Part shown: positions 16,005 through 24,403 of the stretch, piece by piece
Position numbering within the stretch: position 1 is the stretch's first letter
Layout of the letters: each line of letters opens with the position of its first letter
Source of the DNA: DASUCS01 sp041166385
GTDB taxonomy: Bacteria > Actinomycetota > Acidimicrobiia > Acidimicrobiales > JACDCH01
Reading direction: 5' to 3'
DNA length: 64,000 nucleotides
NCBI GenBank assembly: GCA_041166385.1
Contig: JBEEFW010000106.1
Location: 4,227 to 68,226 of the forward strand
Notes under the pieces: generated by a model
Databases searched by the model: none
What the model was told of the DNA's origin: nothing
Seen by the model: the letters and a program-made list of their open reading frames with translations, nothing else
Translations under genes and position numbers: made by a program

Positions 16005-16949
16005 GTGAGCCGTCCGCTCGACCTTCCGTACATGGTCGTCACGACGGCTCGGTCGTACGGCGCGGTCGGGCAGCGTTGGCTCGACGGGCTCGGCGCGCTG
16101 GTCGACGAGCTCGAGCGCGATTGGGACATCACCATCGGCGCCACGCTGAGCGGAGGAACGGCGTCCTACGTCGCGGAGGCCACGACGGCCGAAGGCGAGA
16201 GCGCGGTCCTCAAGGTGGCGATGCCCGCACAGTTCACCAGCCTCGGCGATCTCGGGAACGAGATCCGCACGCTGACGATCGCCGATGGCCACGGATGCGC
16301 GCGACTCCTGCGGCACGACGAGGAGCGCAGGGCGCTGCTGTTGGAGCGTCTCGGACGCAAGCTCGATGACCTCGGCCTCCCCGTGCAGCGGCAACTCGAG
16401 ATCATCTGCGCGACGCTGCCGCGACTGTGGGACGCGTCGCCCGGCAACGTCGAGCTCCCGTCGGGCGCAGCCAAGGGCCGCTGGCTCGCCGACGACATCG
16501 CCCGCGCCTGGGACGAACTCGACCAGCCGTGCTCGTCGAGGGTCGTCGACACTGCGCTGTCGTTCGCCGAGCGCCGGATCGCAGCGTTCGACCAGGAGCG
16601 AGCCGTGCTCGTCCACGGCGATGCGCACGGCTGGAACACCCTCGAGGAGCGCGAAGGGTCGTCACAGTTCAAGTTCGTCGACCCGGACGGATTGATCGCC
16701 GAGCGCGAATACGACCTCGCCATCCCGATGCGGGAGTTCAACGACGAGTTGCTCGCAGGCGACGCAGTGCGAGTCGGACAAGCACGCTGTCAGCTCCTCA
16801 GCCGCCTCTCGAACACCGACGCCACCCGGATCTGGGAGTGGGGCTTCATCGAGCGCGTCTCCACCGCGCTGCTGCTCGTCCGCGAAGGCCACGCCAAGCT
16901 CGCCGAAGACTTCCTGACCGTCGCCGAAGCCTGGGCGGCGGACAACTAA
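16005..16949 (+). CDS. Aminoglycoside/hydroxyurea antibiotic phosphotransferase-like kinase (APH(6) type)
   Basis: 314 residues from GTG 16005, which directly follows the SDR stop (TAGGTG). The protein-kinase-like fold is clear: LSGGTASYVAEAT (nucleotide loop), ESAVLKVAMP (Lys), RAVLVHGDAHGWNTL near residue 205 (catalytic HGDxxxxN) and FKFVDPDGLIAEREYDLA (metal Asp). The layout matches the aminoglycoside/streptomycin 6-kinase group. Chromosomal members often have unknown small-molecule substrates, so resistance should not be assumed. It is co-transcribed with the SDR. Confidence 0.85.
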   Translation: MSRPLDLPYMVVTTARSYGAVGQRWLDGLGALVDELERDWDITIGATLSGGTASYVAEATTAEGESAVLKVAMPAQFTSLGDLGNEIRTLTIADGHGCARLLRHDEERRALLLERLGRKLDDLGLPVQRQLEIICATLPRLWDASPGNVELPSGAAKGRWLADDIARAWDELDQPCSSRVVDTALSFAERRIAAFDQERAVLVHGDAHGWNTLEEREGSSQFKFVDPDGLIAEREYDLAIPMREFNDELLAGDAVRVGQARCQLLSRLSNTDATRIWEWGFIERVSTALLLVREGHAKLAEDFLTVAEAWAADN

Positions 16950-16958
16950 CGGCCGGAG

Positions 16959-17201
16959 CTACTGCTGGTAGTGCTCGACGGTGTCGGCGTCGCGGACGGG
17001 GGTCTCGTCTGGGTCTTCGCCGAGGTTGCGGCGAGCGCGACGCCGGCGCAACAGATCCCAGCACTGGTCGAGCTGCACCTCGAGCTTGTCCAGCTCCGCG
17101 CGCTCCTCGTCGCTGAGCCCTTCGCCCTCGTGCTGCGCCCGCAGCTCGTGTTCCCGGTCGACAAGCGCGTCGATGTTCTTGATCACGTCGGCATCGTCCA
17201 C
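16959..17201 (-). CDS. DUF2630 family protein
   Basis: 80 residues from GTG 17201, with GGAGG 6 nt upstream. A charged, all-helical protein: IKNIDALVDREHELRAQHEG, LSDEERAELDKLEVQLDQCW and DLLRRRRARRNLGEDPDE. The LDQCWDLLRQRRA core is the signature of DUF2630, small actinobacterial proteins of unknown function that probably form a coiled coil. It is downstream of doxX on the same strand (17 nt gap) and converges on the kinase gene. Confidence 0.88.
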   Translation of the reverse strand: MDDADVIKNIDALVDREHELRAQHEGEGLSDEERAELDKLEVQLDQCWDLLRRRRARRNLGEDPDETPVRDADTVEHYQQ

Positions 17202-17218
17202 GGGAATCCTCCAGCTGG

Positions 17219-17749
17219 TCAGGCGGTCGCTTGCACGTCCCGCGAGCGCAAGTGCGGTTCGCGGTTCGCCACTCGACGATAGAGGTCCGTGACGATGCCG
17301 GCACCCAGGCCGAGCGCGAGGGCGGCAAGGCCCCATTCCGTTCCGGCAAGATCGATACCGAGTGCGTAGTCGAGCGACGCCGCGCCTGGCCCGGCGAACG
17401 CCACCGCGGCCGCGCTCGCGCTGATGACCAACGTGTACTCCCAGCCGCCATCACTGACCCAAGGCCCGTTCTTCGCGTGCACTGACATGGCGGCGTTGAA
17501 CATCGTGCCGATGACCGCCGCCGCCGCCAATGGGGTCAACAGGCCGAGCGCCAGCAACACGCCACCGCCGAACTCACTCATACCGGCCAACGCGGCCCAC
17601 CGCTTACCGGGCCGGTACCCGAGACCGTGGAGGAAACCACCCGTGCCTTCGATCCCATGACCGCCGAACCAGCCGAACAACTTCTGCGAGCCGTGAGCCG
17701 CGAGCAGCACGCCGACGACGATGCGGAGAATGAGCAATCCAGTGTCCAT
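17219..17749 (-). CDS. DoxX family membrane protein
   Basis: 176 residues with four predicted membrane helices: LLILRIVVGVLLAAHGSQKL, a helix around GGGVLLALGLLTPLAAAAVI, one around YTLVISASAAAVAFAG and one around WGLAALALGLGAGIV. HGSQKLFGWFGGHG and GRWAALAGMSEFGG-type segments are the DoxX signature. Family members (for example MhqP, YphA, DoxD) are linked to quinone or thiol redox stress, but no catalytic role is certain. A candidate -10 (TAGGTC, last base off) lies 6 nt before the ATG. It is 43 nt downstream of the orphan coxL-like gene. Confidence 0.88.
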   Translation of the reverse strand: MDTGLLILRIVVGVLLAAHGSQKLFGWFGGHGIEGTGGFLHGLGYRPGKRWAALAGMSEFGGGVLLALGLLTPLAAAAVIGTMFNAAMSVHAKNGPWVSDGGWEYTLVISASAAAVAFAGPGAASLDYALGIDLAGTEWGLAALALGLGAGIVTDLYRRVANREPHLRSRDVQATA

Positions 17750-17792
17750 GCCGCGGACCTACCCAGTGACGACGGGATTAGTCGTCGTTACC

Positions 17793-20072
17793 TCAGGCGG
17801 ACGCGGCTTGGATCGCCCGCCACACCCGTTCGGGCGTGCACGGAATGTCGACGTGCCGCACGCCGAGATGCGCGAGCGCATCACACACCGCACTCTGCAC
17901 CGCGGGCGTCGCGCCGATCGTGCCGGACTCGCCGATGCCCTTCGCTCCGAGTGGATTCATCGGCGTGGGCGTCTCCATCGTGACGAGCTCGAAGTCGGGC
18001 AGTTCGGTGGCGGAGATGATCCCGTAGTCGGCGAAGTTGGCGGTGATCGGGTTGCCGTCGGGATCGAAGCGGACTTCTTCGAGCAACGCCTGCGCGGCGC
18101 CCTGCCCGATGCCGCCATGCCGTTGGCCCTCGACGAGCATCGGGTTCACGATGCGGCCGGCATCATCGACCGTCAGCATGCGCGACAGCACGACTCGCCC
18201 GGTCTCGGTGTCGACGTCGACCACGGCCACGTGACATCCGAACGGGAACGTCGTGGACTCGGCGGTGAAGTCGACGACACCGCAGATGCCTGTGCCGTCG
18301 CTGCGCTCGGCCGCCGCACTCGCGACCTCGGCCCACGAACGCGACACCGCGGGCGTGCCTGTGACATGGAACTGGCCGGATGCCGTGTCGAGCACGACGT
18401 CGTCGGGGCTCGCCTCGAGCAGCTCAGCGGCGAGGTTGCGGGCTTCATCGACCGCTTGCTCCGACGCGCGCAGCACAGCTGACCCGCCGAGTTGCAACGA
18501 GCGCGACCCCATCGTGCCCTCGCCCTTCGCGACGAGGTCCGTGTCGCCCCACACGAGCTTCACGTGCTCCATCGGGATGCCGGTCGTGTCCTGCACGATC
18601 ATGGCGAAGGCCGTCTCGTGCCCTTGGCCGTGCGGGGACGAGCCGGTGTACACGGTCGCGCGGCCGTCCGGGTGCACCTCGATCTTGGCGTGCTCGGACC
18701 CGGCGGTGGGCCCGGCCGTGACTTCGACGTACACCGACACACCGATGCCTATAGCGATCGGATCGCCGGCGTGGCGGCGGCGCTTCTGCTCGGCTCGAAG
18801 ATCGTCGTACCCAACGGACGTCAATGCGAGATCGAGCGCGGTCTCGTAGTCGCCGTTGTCGTAGACCGTGTCGACGGCAGTCGTGGTCGGCGTGTCGAAC
18901 TTCGGCAGCAGGTTGCGGCGTCGCAGTTCGACGGCGTCCATGCCGATCTCGGCGGCGAACAGATCCATCGCGCGCTCGATGGCTGCGGCCGCTTCGGGCC
19001 GGCCGGCGCCGCGATACGCGGCGAGCGGGGTGGTGTTCGTGACGACCGAGTTGCTGTTGCACTCGACTTTCGGGATGGCGTACACGCCCGGCGCCATCAC
19101 CCGCGTCAGGAACGGCAGGATCGCCCCGATCGACCCGTAGGCCCCGCCGTCCTGCAAGATCGTCAGCCGGTACGCCTCGACGTTCCCGTCGCGCGATCCG
19201 CCGATCTCGACCGTCTGGATCTGCGCGCGCCCGTGACCCATGCCGACCATGTTCTCGCTGCGCGTCTCGTGCCAGCGCGCCGGCCGGCCGATGCGCCGCG
19301 CCACCCACGCGACCATCGCCTCTTCCGGATACACGCCGGTCTTCGCGCCGAAACCGCCGCCGACATCCGGTGTCGCCACCCGCAGACCGTCGTTCTCGAG
19401 TCCGAAGATCGCCGCGAAGGCGTCGCGTGCCCCGTGCGCGCCCTGCGTCGACATCCACACGTGCAACTTGTTGTTCGCATCCCACGCCGCCGCGGCCCCG
19501 CGCACTTCGAGCGGGCACGCCGCGACTCTCGGGTTGAGCACGCGCTGGGTGACGAACACCTCGCAGCCGTCGAACAGGTCGTCGGACCGACCGAAGTTCA
19601 ACTCGAAGGCCGAATTCGTGCCGGCCTCCTCGAACAGCAGCACCTCGTTGCGGACTGACTCCTCGGGGTCGACGACGACGGGCAGCGGTTCGTAGTCGAC
19701 GATCACCATCTCCGCGGCGTCGGCTCCCTGTTCCGGCGTCTCCGACACGATCGCGGCGATGGGCTCACCGACGAACCGCACGCGACCGTCGGCCAGGATC
19801 GGTCGCACCATGACCGGGTTGAGCATGAAGATCGGCAAGGGAAGCGGGCCGACGTCGAGGTCGGCGTGCGTGAACGCGGCGTGCACGCCGGGCATCGATG
19901 CCGCCTCGCTGACGTCGACGCTGAACGTGCCGTGCGCCACCGTCGACCGGACAAAGGTGACGTACAGCGCGCCATCGAGGAGCGGATCGCGGAAGTCGGC
20001 CATGTACGTGCCGCCGTCCGTGAGGAACCGCGGGTCTTCAATCCGCGCGACGCGGGTGCCAAGAATGCTCAT
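17793..20072 (-). CDS. Molybdenum hydroxylase large subunit (form II CoxL / xanthine dehydrogenase type)
   Basis: 759 residues. It has the aldehyde oxidase/xanthine dehydrogenase a/b hammerhead at residues about 20-130, then the molybdopterin-binding domains: ATPDVGGGFGAKTGVYPEE, TTPLAAYRGAGRPEAAAAIE, SPHGQGHETAFAMI and AKGIGESGTIGATPAV with the catalytic Glu. The active-site loop AYRGAGR is form II; genuine CO dehydrogenases have AYRCSFR with the copper-binding Cys, which is absent. The FAD (medium) and 2Fe-2S (small) subunits are not adjacent. A TAACCT box lies 8 nt upstream, after the ftsB stop. The coxDEG/xdhC/mocA set 3-5 kb away on the same strand could mature it. Confidence 0.9.
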   Translation of the reverse strand: MSILGTRVARIEDPRFLTDGGTYMADFRDPLLDGALYVTFVRSTVAHGTFSVDVSEAASMPGVHAAFTHADLDVGPLPLPIFMLNPVMVRPILADGRVRFVGEPIAAIVSETPEQGADAAEMVIVDYEPLPVVVDPEESVRNEVLLFEEAGTNSAFELNFGRSDDLFDGCEVFVTQRVLNPRVAACPLEVRGAAAAWDANNKLHVWMSTQGAHGARDAFAAIFGLENDGLRVATPDVGGGFGAKTGVYPEEAMVAWVARRIGRPARWHETRSENMVGMGHGRAQIQTVEIGGSRDGNVEAYRLTILQDGGAYGSIGAILPFLTRVMAPGVYAIPKVECNSNSVVTNTTPLAAYRGAGRPEAAAAIERAMDLFAAEIGMDAVELRRRNLLPKFDTPTTTAVDTVYDNGDYETALDLALTSVGYDDLRAEQKRRRHAGDPIAIGIGVSVYVEVTAGPTAGSEHAKIEVHPDGRATVYTGSSPHGQGHETAFAMIVQDTTGIPMEHVKLVWGDTDLVAKGEGTMGSRSLQLGGSAVLRASEQAVDEARNLAAELLEASPDDVVLDTASGQFHVTGTPAVSRSWAEVASAAAERSDGTGICGVVDFTAESTTFPFGCHVAVVDVDTETGRVVLSRMLTVDDAGRIVNPMLVEGQRHGGIGQGAAQALLEEVRFDPDGNPITANFADYGIISATELPDFELVTMETPTPMNPLGAKGIGESGTIGATPAVQSAVCDALAHLGVRHVDIPCTPERVWRAIQAASA

Positions 20073-20080
20073 TGGCTCGG

Positions 20081-20086
20081 AGGTTA
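20081..20086 (-). promoter_or_regulatory. -10 box of molybdenum hydroxylase gene
   Basis: TAACCT on the minus strand, 8 nt before ATG 20072 and 1 nt beyond the ftsB stop codon. No Shine-Dalgarno is seen. This suggests the large-subunit gene is transcribed apart from ftsB. Confidence 0.45.
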
Positions 20087-20087
20087 T

Positions 20088-20471
20088 CTATTTGGTCGGA
20101 GCGCCACCGGGGTCCAGTTTCTGAGCCAATCCAGTGAACGGCCAGACCGGAGGTAGCGCGATTTTCGGCGGCGGCGCCGGCAGGATCGCGTACGCCTCCT
20201 CGCCCTGGTACACGAGGTTGTACTTCTCACGGGCGAGCGTTTCGATGCGGCTGTCGGTGTTGAGATCAGCAGCCTGCTGTTCGAGCTTGGCGTTCTCGGT
20301 CTGCAGCACATCGAGTTGGTGCTGCGCCTTCTGCAACCCCGAGCGCTGCCCGAGATACGTGCGTGTGGGATACACGCCGATGAACAGCACGCCGATGACC
20401 GTGACCGCCGCCAGCAGGATCCACAGCAGCCGGCGCCGCGGCGACCGGAGCGTGAGCGTGGCCGCGGTCAC
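20088..20471 (-). CDS. ftsB: FtsB/DivIC septum formation initiator
   Basis: 127 residues from GTG 20471 (GTGA overlap with eno). It has a basic N-terminus, one membrane helix (RLLWILLAAVTVIGVLFIGV), a coiled coil (about residues 40-72, LQKAQHQLDVLQTENAKLEQ) and the conserved SRIETLAREKYNLVYQGEEA motif. This is the DivIC/FtsB plan: a single-pass divisome protein that links FtsL and FtsQ outside the membrane. The Pro-rich C-terminus ends the protein. Coupling to eno is the usual actinobacterial order. Confidence 0.92.
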   Translation of the reverse strand: MTAATLTLRSPRRRLLWILLAAVTVIGVLFIGVYPTRTYLGQRSGLQKAQHQLDVLQTENAKLEQQAADLNTDSRIETLAREKYNLVYQGEEAYAILPAPPPKIALPPVWPFTGLAQKLDPGGAPTK

Positions 20472-21766
20472 GACGTCTCGATCGTTCGTGGGGCCAGCGC
20501 AGCCCGCCCGACGAACGCAGCCGACTCGCCGAGCAGTTCTTCGATCCGTAAGAGCTGGTTGAACTTGGCGACGCGATCGGACCGTGCCGGCGCGCCCGCC
20601 TTGATCTGTCCACAGTTGGTGGCGACGGCGAGATCGGCGATGGTGGTGTCTTCAGTGTCGCCCGACCGGTGCGACATCACCGACGTGTAGCCGGCCGAGG
20701 CCGCGAGGGCGACGGTGTCAAGCGTTTCGGTCAACGTGCCGATCTGATTCACCTTGATGAGAATCGAGTTCGCGACGCCCGCGGCGATGCCGCGTGACAG
20801 CCGCTCGACGTTGGTGACGAACAAGTCGTCGCCGACCAGCTGGATCCGTCCGCCGAGCGCGTTCGTGAGCGCGGCCCAACCGTCCCAGTCCTCCTCCGCC
20901 ATCCCGTCCTCGATCGAGATGATCGGGTAGTGGTCGACAAGGCCGCTCAGGTAGCCCGCCATCTCCGGCGGCGTGAGGCGACGGTTCTCGCTGGCCAACA
21001 CGTACACGTTGCCCTCGACGTCGTAGATCTCCGACGTGGCCGGGTCGAGCGCGATCGCGATGTCGTCACCGGGTGTGTAGCCCGCACGCTCGATGGCCTC
21101 GACGAGGATCTGCACCGCCTCCTCGTTCGACTGCAGATCGGGAGCGAAGCCGCCCTCGTCGCCGACCGCAGTGGAGAGCCCGCGCTCGTGCAGCAGCGCC
21201 TTCAGCGCGTGATACGTCTCGGCACTCCAACGCAGCGCATCGGAGTACGACGCCGCGCCGACCGCCATGACCATGAACTCCTGCAGGTCGACGTTGTTGT
21301 CCGCGTGCGCGCCACCGTTGATCACGTTCATCATCGGCACCGGCAGCACGTGCGCGTTGGCGCCGCCCACGTAACGGAACAACGGAAGCTCGAGCTCGTC
21401 GGCGGCCGCCTTGGCGACGGCCAACGACACGCCGAGGATCGCGTTGGCGCCGAGCCGGCTCTTGTCGTCAGTTCCATCGAGGTCGAGCATCGTGAGGTCG
21501 ACGGCCCGCTGGTCGAGGGCCTCGAGCCCGATCAGCGCGGCGGCGATCTCCCCACCGACGTGGCCAACGGCCTGGAGCACACCCTTGCCGCCGTACCGGT
21601 CCCCGCCATCGCGGAGCTCCGCCGCCTCGAACTGTCCCGTCGACGCACCGGACGGCACGATGGCCCGGCCCCGCGCCCCCGTCTCGAGGAACACCTCGAC
21701 TTCGACCGTCGGATTGCCGCGCGAATCGAGCACCTCGCGTCCCAAGATGTGCTCGATGCTGGACAT
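20468..21766 (-). CDS. eno: Enolase
   Basis: 432 residues, the normal length. Starts SSIEHILGREVLDSRGNPTV. Key residues: PSGASTGQFEAAELRD (loop with active-site Ser), NGGAHADNNVDLQEFM, AVGDEGGFAPDL, SIEDGMAEEDWDGW (Mg-binding Glu/Asp), LVGDDLFVTN and SHRSGDTEDTTIADL. It converts 2-phosphoglycerate to phosphoenolpyruvate in glycolysis. The segment GGRIQLVGDDLFVTN is typical of actinobacterial enolases. A weak GGGAG lies upstream of ATG 21766. The 114-bp gap to the divergent 840-residue gene must hold its promoter, but no clear box is seen for eno. Confidence 0.98.
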   Translation of the reverse strand: MSSIEHILGREVLDSRGNPTVEVEVFLETGARGRAIVPSGASTGQFEAAELRDGGDRYGGKGVLQAVGHVGGEIAAALIGLEALDQRAVDLTMLDLDGTDDKSRLGANAILGVSLAVAKAAADELELPLFRYVGGANAHVLPVPMMNVINGGAHADNNVDLQEFMVMAVGAASYSDALRWSAETYHALKALLHERGLSTAVGDEGGFAPDLQSNEEAVQILVEAIERAGYTPGDDIAIALDPATSEIYDVEGNVYVLASENRRLTPPEMAGYLSGLVDHYPIISIEDGMAEEDWDGWAALTNALGGRIQLVGDDLFVTNVERLSRGIAAGVANSILIKVNQIGTLTETLDTVALAASAGYTSVMSHRSGDTEDTTIADLAVATNCGQIKAGAPARSDRVAKFNQLLRIEELLGESAAFVGRAALAPRTIETS

Positions 21767-21868
21767 CCGCCGGCGCTCCCGTCGGTCCGGTCGTGGTGTT
21801 GCTGTTGTTGACAGTGTTGGCAACGTTACTCCTGTTGCTGACGATGGTCTTGCCAGCAAAGGGTGTCG

Positions 21869-21874
21869 TAGCCT
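21869..21874 (+). promoter_or_regulatory. -10 box of 840-residue gene
   Basis: TAGCCT, then 6 nt, then GTG 21881: the leaderless spacing seen at several other genes here. The rest of the 21767-21880 gap is rich in GTTG/CAAC repeats with no other recognisable element. Confidence 0.5.
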
Positions 21875-21880
21875 TGAGCC

Positions 21881-24403
21881 GTGGCCGTGCGGGTGGGACG
21901 CGAGACCGTGCAGCGGCTGGCCGCCGCCGGTGACACGTTCGCGCTCCAGGTCCGTTCCCCATCGGATTTGGGCGCCGCGATCGGCGCACTGAAGCTCGCT
22001 CGTGTCGACGTGCTGGGCCTCGCCGCTCGGACTCGGGCCACCACTGACGGTGACGCCGGGTGGGCCCCGGATCCCCCGACGGTGTCCTCGGTGGTCAACG
22101 CACCGGGTGGGCCCCTCTTCCTCGTCGAGAACCTCGACGCCGACGCCGGGCTGCTCGGGTCGATCCCCGAGGTCGTGGTCCGCCGGCTCGAGAAGGCGGG
22201 CGTCGAGTCGGCCACCGTCGACGTGCCGAAACGGGGCGGGCCCCTCGATGCGCTCGACGCCACCCCGCAGGCCGTGATCCTCCGGCTGTTTCCTCGGCCC
22301 CGCGGCCGGGCCACGACCCTGCCGCCGGACTGGCTCGACATCGCCTGCGAGTGGGTCACCGGCGATCTCGGCGGCGACGAGGCCACGCGGATGCGCGTGC
22401 TCGGCGTGGAGTTCGACGTACCCGCCGCGGAGGTGTCCGCGGTCGTCCACGACTGCGGGCTGGCCCGAGCGTGGTGTGATGCGGTCAACGGCGAACTCGA
22501 CGACCGCGTGCGCGTTGCGAGCATCACGTTCGGCCGCCTACCGCACCTGGCCCTCGCCGCCGGTGGCCCGGAGGCCGATGACAACGGGCTCGTGGCCCGA
22601 TTCCACCTGCTGCAAGAAGTCGCGCGCGAGCTGGCCGCGGACGTCGCGTACGGCTGCATCGACTTCGAGCCGACGTTCGAGGGCTTGGCGCTCGGTCTGA
22701 GCCCGGCCGGGTGGCAGACCCAGGGCGGTGCGCCCCCGAACGTGATCGCGCGCGAGCTGATCGACGAGCGTGTCCCCGACGCGTATCCCTACCAAGTGCT
22801 CGGTCCTGCGCACGTCGCCCGTCTCAGCGAAACCAATCTGGCGTTCGAGTCGCTCGGCGAAGGACGTGTCGAGCTCACGCTCGACGAACCGGATTCATGG
22901 CTCCCGGGCCGGCCAGAGCGCGACGACGCGCAGGCTCAGGGGTGGGACGTGCTCGCGCCCTGCCTGGTGCTCGAGGACGATCTCGCCGCGCTGGTCGAGG
23001 CGCGCGGTACGGGAACAGGCACCGCCATGGTCGATGTCGCGGAGAGCGAAGCCGACATTGCCGCGCTCGACTCGATTCCCGACCTCGACGCGATCGTGCT
23101 CGAGCGTTCCGCCCACTCGCGACGCGGTATGAAGCTGACGTTGCTGGAGCTGGTCAGCTGGCTCAATCACGAATCGCACAGCGATCTTCCGCCGTCGGTG
23201 TCGCCAGTGCTCTCGACCTTCGCCCGATGGCTGGCCGCAGGGTTCGACAATGAAGACCGTCAAGCGTTGAAGGCCATCGCGCCGCGCCTCATCGGCACCG
23301 GCCCGGCCGATCCGGCCGAGGAGCGGGCACGGCAGTGGCTCTCGACCGAGTGGTTGGTACGCGTGCAGGCACCGTCATGGCTGCGCGCCGCCGGTCTGCT
23401 CGAGGCCGGAGATCGTCTCGAATCGCTCGGCCGCCTCACCGACGACCTCGAGCTGGTGCGCGCGGTCGACATCTTGGGAACCGCCATCACCATCGCGAGC
23501 CGGCGGATCGACATCACGGCATCGATCGTCAGTGACGACGAAGTCCGGCGCAGCGTGCCCGACGAGGAGATCGTCTGGAAGGCCTGGGAGCGCGTCACCG
23601 AGACCACCGGTTACGTGGCGGCGTCAGAGGCCGCCACCCACGGCGCACCCGCAGAGCTCACCTACGCCACGGACCTGCGCGTGATCGAGTGCTCGCGCGA
23701 TCCGCGCGCGCGAGACGAGCTCGAGGAGTCGCGGCAGTCCGTCGGCGACACCGCTTGGACGACCGCCTTGCACGCCGTCGCCGACGAAGCGTGGGAGCAG
23801 GGTTGGCGCGCGGCGGATCAGGCGGCGCGAGAGCTCTCGGGCTTCACGATCCGCGTCGAGATGGGACGGATCGCGAAGACGGTGCTCACCCGCGATGCAG
23901 CGCGCGACGAGGACCCAGAAACCGCGCTCGAGCTGGCGGACCAGGCGGCACGCGATTCGCTGACGCGCGCCGTTCTCGCCGGTGGTGCTTTCAGCGACGA
24001 GCATCCATGGGATGCCGCTCGGAATGCCGCGCGAGCCTCCGAAGGCGGTAACCAGTGGTCGGTCGTCAGCGACGAAGCCCGTCGGGCGATCGGCGAGGAT
24101 GCGTGGGCGCAGGCGATGGCGGACGCACGCGCCGTCGTGACCGAGCTGCTGAGCGATGCTCCTGACACCGTTTCCCGAGTCGTCATCGCCGCCGTCGCAC
24201 GGGAGGCATCGAGCGCCGCGGCGCGCGGCGTCGCGCTACGGGCAAGCGCAGTCGCGCGCGCCCACGGCGGAGATCACACCGAGGCCGAGGCCGCGGCCCA
24301 CGAGGCGCTGCAACGCATCGCCATCGGACTCCAAGCCCAGGCACTCGTGCTGCTCGACGGTCTGATCGATGTCGAGGTCCCGGCGGCTATTCCTGCTCAG
24401 TAG
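21881..24403 (+). CDS. Large hypothetical protein, Ala-rich helical C-terminus
   Basis: 840 residues, no recognised family. No signal peptide or membrane helix is visible, so it is probably cytosolic. Residues 1-210 are alpha/beta (GPLFLVENLDADAGLLGSIP, QAVILRLFPRPRG, WLDIACEWVTGDLGGDEATR). The middle carries acidic regions and RRGMKLTLLELVSWLNHE. Residues about 600-840 are Ala-rich helices with recurring Ala/Trp/Asp spacing (TAWTTALHAVADEAWEQGW, HPWDAARNAARASE, DAWAQAMADARAVVTELL), suggesting a repeat or coiled solenoid. The first 200 residues loosely recall TIM-barrel-like layouts but I cannot assign one. Its last 17 nt overlap the end of mazG on the other strand. Confidence 0.8.
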   Translation: MAVRVGRETVQRLAAAGDTFALQVRSPSDLGAAIGALKLARVDVLGLAARTRATTDGDAGWAPDPPTVSSVVNAPGGPLFLVENLDADAGLLGSIPEVVVRRLEKAGVESATVDVPKRGGPLDALDATPQAVILRLFPRPRGRATTLPPDWLDIACEWVTGDLGGDEATRMRVLGVEFDVPAAEVSAVVHDCGLARAWCDAVNGELDDRVRVASITFGRLPHLALAAGGPEADDNGLVARFHLLQEVARELAADVAYGCIDFEPTFEGLALGLSPAGWQTQGGAPPNVIARELIDERVPDAYPYQVLGPAHVARLSETNLAFESLGEGRVELTLDEPDSWLPGRPERDDAQAQGWDVLAPCLVLEDDLAALVEARGTGTGTAMVDVAESEADIAALDSIPDLDAIVLERSAHSRRGMKLTLLELVSWLNHESHSDLPPSVSPVLSTFARWLAAGFDNEDRQALKAIAPRLIGTGPADPAEERARQWLSTEWLVRVQAPSWLRAAGLLEAGDRLESLGRLTDDLELVRAVDILGTAITIASRRIDITASIVSDDEVRRSVPDEEIVWKAWERVTETTGYVAASEAATHGAPAELTYATDLRVIECSRDPRARDELEESRQSVGDTAWTTALHAVADEAWEQGWRAADQAARELSGFTIRVEMGRIAKTVLTRDAARDEDPETALELADQAARDSLTRAVLAGGAFSDEHPWDAARNAARASEGGNQWSVVSDEARRAIGEDAWAQAMADARAVVTELLSDAPDTVSRVVIAAVAREASSAAARGVALRASAVARAHGGDHTEAEAAAHEALQRIAIGLQAQALVLLDGLIDVEVPAAIPAQ

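Noticed and set aside
16005..16949. Antibiotic resistance gene acquired by transfer
   Set aside because: The kinase-like gene has the same base composition as its neighbours, no mobile element nearby, and a chromosomal operon partner; the substrate is unknown.
17769..17788. ACGACG/CGTCGT hairpin after the molybdenum hydroxylase gene as a terminator
   Set aside because: Only a 6-bp stem with an 8-nt loop and no U-tract; could occur by chance in this GC-rich sequence.
17793..20072. Calling the large subunit an aerobic CO dehydrogenase (CoxL form I)
   Set aside because: The active-site loop is AYRGAGR, not AYRCSFR, and coxM and coxS are not adjacent.
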